A DNA stretch of 64,000 nt. Source: Branchiostoma lanceolatum. Its lineage: Eukaryota > Chordata > Leptocardii > Amphioxiformes > Branchiostomatidae. The notes under the pieces are model-generated. The model searched no databases, was not told where the DNA came from, and saw only the letters and a program-made list of their open reading frames with translations. Positions 11,250-21,300 of this stretch are shown one piece after another. Location: positions 18,060,974 through 18,124,973 of the forward strand of contig NC_089724.1 in assembly GCF_035083965.1 (NCBI RefSeq), given 5' to 3'. Position 1 is the first letter of the stretch, and each line of letters starts with the position of its first letter. The position numbers and the translations under genes were made by a program.

Positions 11250-14069
11250 TTTTCGCTTTAACAAGCTTAGACGTGTTTTTTCTTTCTTTAGGGTGTTCAT
11301 ACGGCTGAATGGTGGGATGTTGGAGCCGAACCAATCTGGCAGACCGCACGAATGCAGGGCCGCAAAACAGCTGCTTACTTCTGGCCCGGGAGCGAGGCGC
11401 CTATCAAGGGCATGCGTCCAGATATTTGGGTATCTTATAACGCAAGTCATTCGGCCCAGGTGTGTTATTGTCTTGTCCAGTGCTGTTCGTACTTCACTTA
11501 TTTAGATGGCCTAGACTTTCCCATTGCAATTGATTGTTTTTAGAAAAATAAAACACAAACCTTGTGCATGATCAGTTTCAAATGAAATCAAACTCAAGCC
11601 ATATCATGTCATACCAAATCTACTTCATCAAAGTAAACAAACAACTATGTAAACGTGTTTTATCAAATTTAGTACAGGTGATATTTGTCAGTACTTGGCT
11701 CGCTAACAATTGTATTGCTGTATGTATCTGCCTGTAGTTCCGTGTGGACAGAGTGATGGAATGGTTTGTGGAAGAAGATGCCGACATCGTGACGTTGTAC
11801 TTGGAGGAGCCCGATGCCACGGGACACGCCTACGGGGCGAACGGGCCAGAAGTCATTGAAAAGGTTAATTAAAGAAACTAAAATCATAATGCGTCACTAA
11901 GTGAATTATGCGAAATGAAAATAGTTTCTACCTTGTAACATTTTCTGATTTAACACATGGGTCTAAAACTATTCGCCATCAGATGTGAATCTGGTCATTC
12001 TAACAACGTTCTTTGGTGATGGGTAGGTTTTACCAAGGACATTGGTTTTACATAAATCATTATGTATGAACCATACACACTTTATTTAGGCAAACGGCCA
12101 TCAGATGCATTTATGTACAGCATGGAGAATACTTTATACATTCCTGTTGAGGTCAGACTTATGATGGAGCTGGGGTATTTTAAGGGGCTATTGTTGTAGC
12201 TAGCTAGAAACGTCCATACCATTATTTTTTGGAGGGCTTACATTGTATGCAGTATAGACGCTATATGTTGGCTATGCCATAAGGTAAGGGAGTCTAGTCT
12301 CCAAAATTGTTAAATTCTTTGTCCTGGTCAGTTTCCCCTCTGACATATAACCGAGAAAACGGAACACGTTAGTCAACATTACGATCTTCCCCACTATACC
12401 AACATCTGCTTGGTGGTTAGTAAGTCTCCAGCAGGTATCGATGTGACGTGCCATTTCTGCCCGCAGTCGGAGCAGATGGACGGCGTGCTGGGGTACCTGC
12501 TACAGAAGGTGCGGGACGCCGGGCTGGAGGACAGCCTCAACATCATCCTGGTCAGCGACCACGGCATGGCCACCGTCAGCAGCGACCGCATCATTTCTCT
12601 GTACGACTACGTGAACAAGTAAGCCTGACTGCCTCGTGTTGTCAGCTTTTAAAAGGCTACGTTTTATGGATCACAGCCTCTGCAGACTTCAAATTATAAC
12701 ACTTTCGCCGCTGAAACTAGCTATCAGTGCCCCAGCGCTCATATTTATCTGAGCACAAGCCAGTTCTCCTGCCGAACGTCTATTGCGTCTAATAACATTG
12801 CCGCCTTTCCTTACTACCTTTACATAAACATAGTTGACCGGCGCAGAATGGTCCGCAAACACCATACTAGTATTGTCGTGAGGAAAAAACACAACAACAA
12901 CCCTGCAATGCAATGTGTATGTTGAAATGCCTTGATTTATGGCATATAGGACCTATTGAGATAGAACTGATAAGTTAACGGTTTTCCTGGTATCCCACCA
13001 TCGCCACGGGAGGGTAGCAAAATTTCTTTTTTTTTTTTTTTCGAAATTAGGCGAAAATCAATGCGCGCGGCGATGTCATCCGTACAACGGACTTGCTGTG
13101 GCCAATCAGTGACGTGCTTGTAGAATCTTTTGGCGGAACCTTTAGGGGCGGTGCCCATTATGTATCCTTTCAAAGGCACTTGTTGTGGGTGTTCGTGAAT
13201 TTGAAATTTTATTCTCGCTTCCATAGAACTTGGATAGACAAGGTAGCCGACTTCGCCCCATTGGCAAGCATTCTGCCGGTCAGCGGCCGTGAGGACGACG
13301 TGGTGAACGCCCTACAGAACGCTCACCCCAACATGAGTGTGTACAGGAAGGAAGATCTCCCCGAGCGCCTGCACTATTCCAAGCACAGGCGCATCATGCC
13401 GCTCCTGGCTGTTACGGACGAGGGATGGCTTATTGTTCCTGTGAGTGGGATTCAATGGGACATTTACAGATAACAACATTACATATCAATTACTGTGCCG
13501 TTCTGGGGGCATTTATACTTATAGGATGCTGAATGTTCACATTCTGAAACAAGACGACTACCGTTTCACTGATGATATTCTTACGGGAATAGAAAAAATG
13601 TAGGAACCCAAGGAACACAGGATAAGCTGAAGATAACACATACATTGATAAGAAGTTTATAGAATACATGACTGTACATCTCTGTGTATTGGTGTGAATA
13701 GATATTGGCTTTATGAACAATGTTGAAAAAATAATTTGTTTTGTGTTGTTGCAGAACAAGACTGAGCTTACCCCCGACCAGCTGGCCTTCAAGGGCATGC
13801 ACGGCTGGGACCAGGAGATGTCGTCCATGCGAACCATCTTCCTGGCCCGAGGCCCGAGTTTCCGCCGTGGCCACCGTCTGCCCCCCTTTCACAACGTCGA
13901 CATCTACAACCTGCTGTGCTCCCTGATCGACATCACCCCCGCCCCCAACAACGGATCCTGGGAACGAGTTCGGGGTCTCCTCGCCGATCCGAGTGCATCT
14001 GTTGCTATGGAGATGACTCCAAACTGCATTCTCCTCTTTGTCATCTTCGTCCTTTTAACTATCATTTAG
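8779..14069 (+). CDS. ENPP-family ecto-nucleotide pyrophosphatase/phosphodiesterase
   Basis: Eight GT-AG exons close in phase to 429 aa: 8779-8907, 9564-9675, 10888-10961, 11292-11459, 11738-11863, 12467-12618, 13227-13440, 13755-14069. A signal peptide covers about residues 1-24. The bimetallic catalytic site of the alkaline phosphatase superfamily is complete: D35 in VSMDGFRWDYL, S71 in TKSFPNHF, D187 and H191 in EEPDATGH, D234 and H235 in VSDHGM, and H341 in GMHGWD. The nucleophile position holds Ser where most ENPPs have Thr; known ENPP6 also uses Ser. Residues 416-429 are hydrophobic and end the chain without a cytoplasmic tail, which suits a GPI-anchor signal. Length and the lack of somatomedin and nuclease-like domains place it with ENPP4/5/6/7. 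Likely N-glycosylation sites include NAS, NMS, NKT and NGS. Substrate (nucleotide or choline phosphodiester) cannot be told from sequence. Confidence 0.93.
11191..11248 (+). repeat. GT microsatellite
   Basis: An almost pure (GT)n tract sits in intron 3 of the ENPP gene, about 45 bases before the exon 4 acceptor. It is the second such tract placed just upstream of a 3' splice site in this window. Confidence 0.95.
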
Positions 14070-14892
14070 GTGTAAGTGAAGATGTTGGGAGGTTTGCTTA
14101 GTAGTGACTGTGCTGTAGTAATGCTATTTTGACAAAATGACATCGCAAACTGGGACAAACTGGAAATAGTCCCCGTGTATCTTTGCTCAACGTCTCAACG
14201 TTTATCTATTCGAGTAGCATAAGACGGTCCCTTTTGTGCGTTTTGTCTTGGTGTGTAAATGATTTAAGGCTTGAGGTGGAGATGTCCTGAGCTGTTTGTA
14301 ACATAGTTTTTAAATTAGATTATTTCTTAATATTAGATATGACAAAGGAATCTTGTATATGATAAATGAGTGTCTCACATCTCTGTTGAAAATGATGTGA
14401 GCTATTCATGAATATATCATAGTTTTAACTATGTTTTTAATTATTCAACGGTCTTCTTTTCTTTTCTGTTTGAAAAGGATATTGTCAGTTACGTCCAGTC
14501 TATCTTCAAATCTGAGACTGTCCGAACATTTAATCATTGTTTATCTTGAATACATTTAGATGTACTTGTGTATGAAGCTAAGAGTTCAGCTTTTGCAAAA
14601 CGTTGAATGGTTTTCCTTTTTAAAAACTTGCTTACCCCCGAAGCATTTAACGTTTATGTCGAGAGTGAACATCATACCAGAGAGACCCTTTTTAGATTTG
14701 CCATTTGAACAGCACTGTCACCTGGTTAAGTGTATATTTAGTGGGAAGCAAGCCAGTGGTGTTATTCTATCTAAGTTTAAACATCCATTTTGCGACTGAA
14801 ACATGTGCAGCTTTTTCAACATTGTTCCGTGTAGTACAATGTATTTTATGCAAGCACAACTGCACAAGCATTCAAGGATGCAATAGATGAAG

Positions 14893-14898
14893 AATAAA
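14893..14898 (+). promoter_or_regulatory. Poly(A) signal of the ENPP gene
   Basis: AATAAA followed by a U/GU-rich stretch (atttgtgtct) lies about 820 bases after the ENPP stop codon and just before the DNA element at 14976. It fits as the 3' end of the ENPP transcript. Confidence 0.55.
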
Positions 14899-14975
14899 TC
14901 ATTTGTGTCTACGATGTAAGGTTACAGTTACCCTGTCATTGAAAAATCAACCGGATCTTCGTCTGTCATGATCTA

Positions 14976-15924
14976 ACGGGGGGTGCCCTAACTTGTCACG
15001 CGCCCTAACATGTCACGGATTTTTTACTGATATTATTTTGCATAAGTACGCCGTGTTTGTGACCACTGACTACGCTGATAAGGAAGGTAAATAAATGAAG
15101 TTCATGCATATAGCTGTCATTCGTATTAAAAACATATGTGTATATATTCATTTCTTGTTTTGTCGAAAAATAGTACTTTATCGGACAATAATGATGGTAG
15201 TTAGACCCTACCAGTCTCCCAGGGTCGCTGGGGAAATAGTAGAAATTGGCCAAATAGAGTTAAATGTTTGAGGGGAGTCGGCTACGGAGATAAGGTCAAA
15301 TTTGACCTTATCTCCGTAGCCGACTCCCTTCAAACATTTAACTCTATTTGGCCAATTTCTAATATTTCCCCAGCGACCCTGGGAGACTGGTAGAGTCTAG
15401 ATGGTAGTGCTGAGTAGAGGGTCACTGCGTAGCTAGACGGCCCAGTGCCTAAATATATGACCTGTGCCAAGCAGATACACAACTATCATACACGTAAGAA
15501 ATATAACTTCATAAAGCACTAAAAATTTGGGTCTTTAAATGTTTGTTGAGGAGAAAACTGACCAAAGAAAAACAACGTAAACAATGCTGTCGCTAGAATA
15601 TAGTGGACTACAAGCCATATTTACATTTTCTGAACTTCATCACCAACTTCCGAAGAGGGCAAAATTACAAAAGCATGCTAAGTTAGGCACACTATCTGGC
15701 GTAGCACTAAATCAGAACGAACATTCGCGAAAACATCTAACAGCGTTTTGCGCTTGTAACGCGGAGCGGCCCATAACAGTATAAATTCATTTCTTGTCCA
15801 AATATGTTCTTGAGATGAATGTGTTCAATATTCATTCATTAGAACCTGAGCCTCTGGCAGCCAGCGATGGAGCGCCGTGAGTTCGAGCGCGTAAAAAAAC
15901 GTGACATGTTAGGGCACCCCCCGT
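14976..15924. mobile_element. 949-bp non-autonomous TA-flanked DNA transposon
   Basis: The ends are perfect 17-base inverted repeats, ACGGGGGGTGCCCTAAC at 14976-14992 and its reverse complement at 15908-15924. Each is flanked by TA (14974-14975 and 15925-15926), as expected for a TA target-site duplication of Tc1/mariner-like elements. A subterminal repeat of the same core (ccctaacatgtcacg) lies near 15003-15017 and, inverted, near 15900-15916. The middle contains a 196-bp near-perfect palindrome at 15203-15398. No transposase frame is present. Superfamily assignment is inference from the TA flanks. Confidence 0.85.
15203..15398. repeat. 196-bp near-perfect palindrome
   Basis: The inverted repeat is centred exactly between 15300 and 15301 with no loop. 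Arms of about 98 bases differ at only a few positions. It lies inside the 949-bp transposon-like element, off centre, and could be a separate foldback insertion or an internal part of that element. Confidence 0.9.
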
Positions 15925-16394
15925 TATATGTATCTAACAACATGACTGACGTCATCTCTTAAGTTGCGTTCTTATTACAACATGTTTGAAATAAAAAAGT
16001 TCATTATCTGCCATAACGTAGCGTTACACATAACGTTAGAGTTCAGCTGTTAGGACCTGGGGAATACTTGACCTAGAGAAGAGACCAATAGATGTGACAG
16101 GTGCGACCTCACAGCACATACCTACAATGGAGGAGTAGATATTCCTCATTACTTATGCAAATTCAGTCCAAATTTGCATAATTAGCACTTCAGTTTGTAC
16201 ATCTATGCCTAACCCACCTGCGTACCAAATAACATGAAAATCTGTCGTTCCTTTCTTCAGTTATTCTCCTTGGAAGATTTTAACAAATACGCCATTGCAG
16301 TTCCAGTGACACATACCAGGGAGCCCAAAATTGATCTTGACCTTTCTCCTCCCAGCGCCTACCCACATACCAAATATCATTACAATCCATCCTC

Positions 16395-16521
16395 ACTAGT
16401 CTTTTAGTTTCTGGATTGTTATAGAAATCATTGTCTCTCATGAGGAAAACAAGGAAAAGGGATGTTCATTGTTTTCTTGTAGAAAAAATCTAATTGCCCA
16501 AACCTTACCTTTTTCTTACAA
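16395..16521 (+). repeat. 127-bp dispersed direct repeat, copy 1
   Basis: This sequence is almost identical over 127 bases to 19672-19798 (one clear difference, gaggaaaac against gagcaaaac). The second copy is in an intron of the acyltransferase gene. Near identity in noncoding DNA points to a recent duplication or a mobile repeat. Confidence 0.9.
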
Positions 16522-17424
16522 GTTATGCTGATTTTAAGCGTCCGGGGACACAAACATACGGCTCGTACACACAGGACATTTTACACACACGCAAACGCGC
16601 GCAAAACAATATCCCATGAAAAAGTATTTTTCATGGAGATAACAAAACAATACAAACAAAACAAAACACTACCGAAATCATCATATCCTTTGTTACTTAG
16701 CAAAAGCAAGACTCCTGAAAAATGTGTCTTCGAACGTCGTTCCCAACTGTATAAGACTAACGGACATAATTTACATGATGTGGGCACCCTTATTTACGTA
16801 TGGATGACCTTTCACCTTTTACAAAGATGGCGGGCTAAATGCGAAATGCGTGAAAATCGCAAAATTTTAACTCGTTTTTCTCAGACTTTCCGTCAGGTTT
16901 GCCTCTGCATTGGTTGAAAAAGGTGTGTTTTTCCACTCTAAGTGTATGATAGTCTTGAGTTCTGTACCACTGCAAGCGGGGGTTTCCACGGTCTCGAGAA
17001 AACGTCGTTTGCTCAAAGGTCGCTCATGATCAAAATTGTTGCTGGTCTGTGTACGTCTAGTCTAAAGAGAAAAACTTGATGCCGCTGTGAAAAGCTTGAC
17101 ACCATGTTACCGTAATAAGAGATAGGTGAGTAGAAAGCCACTGTGTTTGTTCAGTTTGGGATGTTTTTCTTTGGGTTCCTGTATTTTTGTATGACACAAA
17201 TATTGCACAGGTTTTGTCCTTGAACAAGTCGTCCAACCCCCAGGCGGGTGTAACTAGCGGGATCGTTAAAGTGCTAAATTCCAAGGACAGCGTTGTTAAA
17301 GGTCAGGCTTGTGGCTTGTGTGGCTTCTGTATGTATTTGTTTGAGCTGTTTGCAATATTGTGTATGCTTGAACAATTATGAATCATTTAATTTTTTTTAG
17401 GGGGGGGGCAGTATCAATCAGGCC

Positions 17425-17700
17425 AGAAATGTGGGGTCGTGTGGCGCAACAGCAGAGCGTTCGGCTCTGAACCATGTCACCAATCTTGTGACCTTGGGAA
17501 AGGCACTTAACATGACCTTCCTCACCTCACTTTAAATGAGTACCTAGCCTAGGTCAGGGACGTCCCTCAGATAGGACGTTAAATGGAGGTCCTGTGTTTG
17601 GGGAGTCAGCCATACCCACGCACGTTCAAGAACGCACCACACCTTTCAAAAAAGAGTAGGGGCATGCCCCGGTGTGCAATGGTCCCAAACCCTTAAGTCG
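17425..17700 (+). mobile_element. SINE-like sequence with tRNA-like head
   Basis: The head (gtgtggcgcaacagcagagc at about 17439-17458) resembles a tRNA A box. It is followed by a tract with cttgggaaaggcacttaaca, a block typical of deuterostome and mollusc tRNA-derived SINEs. A clear B box is not visible, so the head may be eroded. The boundaries are estimates. Confidence 0.45.
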
Positions 17701-17960
17701 GTTGACCCGATATATGTCAGTAATTGCCGATTCTTCGGCAGATGGACATTACAGAAGAAGAGTGTTTTTCAGGAGGTTTTAAGCTGTGATTTAGGCAGCG
17801 TGATATATCTAAATCCAATATGAGCATTAGTGAGCTGAATTTTGTTCTCAGCATTACAGTAGTTGCACAGTCATCATTACATGTGGCAAAGTCATCACGG
17901 ACCGAGTATTTAGTGTAAGTTAGAATAGTTTTAAAGCAATTCACGTATAACTGATAAAAA

Positions 17961-18040
17961 CTGTTTTGCTGGAGACTAACCTCTCTGGCTGAGAGTTTGA
18001 TCAATATCTCAGCCAGAGAGGTTAGTCTCCAGCAAAACAG
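17961..18040. repeat. Perfect 34-bp-stem hairpin
   Basis: Bases 17961-17994 and 18007-18040 are exact inverted complements around a 12-base spacer. The hairpin stands about 260 bases upstream of the acyltransferase start codon. It may be the remnant of a foldback element. Confidence 0.9.
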
Positions 18041-18301
18041 ATATTAACAGTTAGTAACCAGCTACCAACCCCCACCCCCTACCACCAGACCACCCCTACA
18101 ATATGATCAGCAATTGCCTTCACACAGCTTGACCCAGTTTTTCCTCAAGGAAATTCCATAAGAGGCCAAACCCCCATAGCCTAGCCCTGGGGTAGAATAG
18201 TTAATGTAATAAACGCATATGCTGATCCTAGCAGGGACTACAGAGAAGATAAGGCTTCTCTGACGATGTTTTAAATCTGACTGTATTACTATCATAGGAA
18301 C

Positions 18302-21300
18302 ATGGAGAGCCAAGAAGCTTTGAATGCTGTCTATGCCAAGTGGGAGAAGAAAGGTCGGGGGTCAATGCAATGTCAGAAGTCAGAACCAAGGTCACAGGCT
18401 GAAGATGAAGAGACGAACAGGTACCTAATGTGATGCTTTCATCTTGTTTTCATCATTTCCTTCTGAAACAATATTACAACTGTGCTACAGCTTTGTACAT
18501 GGTAATCTAAATGGTAGATGTATATGGCTGTCTTGAAGCTTTTTTGAAGGAAGGGTACAAATGGCTTATGTTGAAAAGTTGCATTCAAAATTTCTTCAGG
18601 GGAAGGGAAAAGGAAAAGATCTTTTGTTGCCTATTTAGAATGCATTGCTCTTACCCAATGTGTACATTGTGTTATCTGAAGGTCTGTTATAGATGCATCA
18701 TATACACAATGTTATCATTTGAATGCATAGTTAGAATGATTACTATCCACAGAGTACCCAGCTTGCTTACTGAGCCCAGGCTACCAGGGAGACCAGGTCT
18801 GAAGGATGCGTATGCCGACAATGTCAGACCCAGATCACGGGCCCCAAAGAGGCTGCAGAGCCGGGCTAGAAGAGACAAACTTGTGAGTCATTAGTGTGAT
18901 TTTTTTTGCAATTTTGAGGCTCTAAGATCATCGTGCGAAATGAAAGAAGTTGAAGATATAAAGCTACTGCAATAAATGTTGTGCAGTAGATTGTTATAGT
19001 GTAAACCGTACATAGAGTCTGACTGAGGCATTAGAATTTGAGAAACTTTAAAAAGTGCAGAAAAAAAGTATTCTTTACCTTCAGGCCCATTCATTCATTC
19101 ATTCATCAGTCATTCATGACCTCACTTTTCATCTTCATACCATTTTGAATGCCATTCCTTTAGCCAGCGTCAGCTCCCAGGCTGCACTTCTTCAAGGTGG
19201 AGCCAATGTTGATGGACAGCACCAGTCTGAGCAGCAGGCCGTTCACTGGTCGAGCCTGCAGCAAGTGTGTGCCAGTCAGTAGGGTCAGTACTTTAGTTTG
19301 TCCTGTGGGATTGTATGTTTTAGGGGTTATGAAAGGGGTGAGTAGTTTAGTTTGTCCAGTGGGATTGTATGTTTTAGGGGTTATGAAACCGTAACTTAAT
19401 ATTTTATGTTGGAGGTTCTCCCCCCAGGAATCATTGAAATCGCCAGCTGGCGACATGTATGTCCTGGTAACAGATGGATTGAAATAAGCTAATACACAAG
19501 GCATTTTTGTATTTCAATTAATCCTTTCTTTTCTTGATGATCTTACTGTAAAAACATGTTTTCCCCATGTCTATCAACAGAACACATTCTTTAATGAGAA
19601 CACATCAACAATGGGTGTGAGGAACATGCTGGACATACTGGCTGAACACAGGTTGGTGAAGTACTACATGTACTAGTCTTTTAGTTTCTGGATTGTTATA
19701 GAAATCATTGTCTCTCATGAGCAAAACAAGGAAAAGGGATGTTCATTGTTTTCTTGTAGAAAAAATCTAATTGCCCAAACCTTACCTTTTTCTTACAACA
19801 AAGCTCTTTCAGGATACCTTCTCGGCTAGTTTCCTATGAAATAAAGAACATTCTCTGTTTTACTGTCTGTAGTGTGTATCAGTCATTCAGTGTTGTACAA
19901 TCTGATGTAGATTGGCAGTAGTTGTATTTGTAATTCTTCCTTCGCTATACATGTCAACCTCCCCAACATCACTAGTGGTGGTTGTTGTCCACATGACCAT
20001 TAGCATGAACTAAAGATGATTTGCACTTTACCCTGCATTCATTCAGGGACGAAGAAGAGGAAGAGTGAGTCATTGTCTCATGTAATATTTCTTCAGTCAA
20101 AACAAATTAAACTTCTGTTTGAAACTGTCTTGATGTTGTACAGTGTTCAGTGTAAAGGTTTACAGCTGTTTTGTCTGTTTTTAGTATGTGATAGAATTCC
20201 GTTCAAGGTTTCTGTTGTGTGTAACATTGAAATTTCCAACCAATAAGGTGTGACAATGTATTACCTCTGCAGTTTGTGTCCTGAAAATAACAGGAAAATG
20301 ATTTTGTATGGTTGCTATACAATCACTAGATTTCTGTTAGGAAAGGCAATATTTGCATATTGTCTTAATAGCTTTGGTTATTATCATGTTGTATAAGATG
20401 TTACAATAAATGTTCAGATAGAGCTTTGGGTTATTCAGATGATTTATAGCATTGTATCCTATGTGATCACCTGTGAACTTCAAGGTATCTTGACATTTTT
20501 CTTGTAACCGCAGGTGTGGATTGCAAATATGACAAAGATCTGTATTGTAATTTGTGTAGGGGCTGTCCCTTATTTTCATTGTTGATTTAAGTAAATTGCG
20601 TACAAAGAGTTGTATCGTAACCATGTACACGTACACCTGAAACTGGTTCCAAATCACTGGATGTACAGAACTTGTGCAGAACATGCAATCTTGAAGTTTT
20701 ACAGTTGTCTCAGACCTATGCATTAAGCCATCCAATGTGAGTATTGCTGGTTGTTGTTCCCTAGACCCCCGGGTATGCTGGGTCGCCTGTTCTACACAGC
20801 GTGGTTCTCGGTGACCAGACGAGTGGACCACTACTACCCCAGTACTAAGGTCATGCACGATGCAGTCCTGTCCTGTTCAAGGTTAGGATCATGCTCCAAG
20901 TCTGAAAAGAGTCTACTAGGATATTAGATACTATAGGAATCAAATACTGTAACAGTGTCTACTTGTTCTGTTAAAACATAACATATTTATATGATGTTTT
21001 AACAGAACACATTTATGTCAACCATGTCATAGATTTAAGGTTTGAAGTGTCACTTATTTGTAAAATTAAATTATACTAATTGATTTCAATTCCAGAGTGA
21101 GAGAAGCCATGCGCAAGACTATAATCCGAGACTGTGAAGGTAGGCTAGTTGGAAATTCAGTTAATTGGACACAATTGTCTGAAGTATAAAGGAGTACAAA
21201 AGCACAATGTGTAATCCTGACTAACTTGTTCTCCATTTACTACTCTTATTATCAAGAGCAATTGGCATTTACAACATGTACCAGTTCCCTGTATAGCAAT

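Larger units (their letters stand above)
15927..18301. other. Intergenic DNA upstream of the acyltransferase gene
   Basis: No coding exon is supported. The stretch holds a 127-bp repeat (16395-16521) that recurs in an intron of the next gene, a SINE-like sequence (about 17425-17700) and a 34-bp-stem hairpin (17961-18040). The 5' untranslated exon(s) and promoter of the acyltransferase gene are probably here, because the ATG exon appears to begin after an acceptor-like tcatag at about 18292-18297. Confidence 0.5.

Noticed and set aside
13162-13170. GTATCCTTT resembling a U12-type 5' splice site in an ENPP intron
   Set aside because: It lies inside an intron that already has a canonical GT-AG pair with correct phase, and no exon ends there.
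16525-16917. 130-codon open frame on the plus strand
   Set aside because: No homology, no splice context, AT-rich composition, and it partly overlaps repeat-flanked intergenic DNA.
20337-20858. 173-codon open frame on the minus strand
   Set aside because: Its high end is the antisense of a confirmed acyltransferase exon (20765-20881) and the rest is intron; no recognisable protein.
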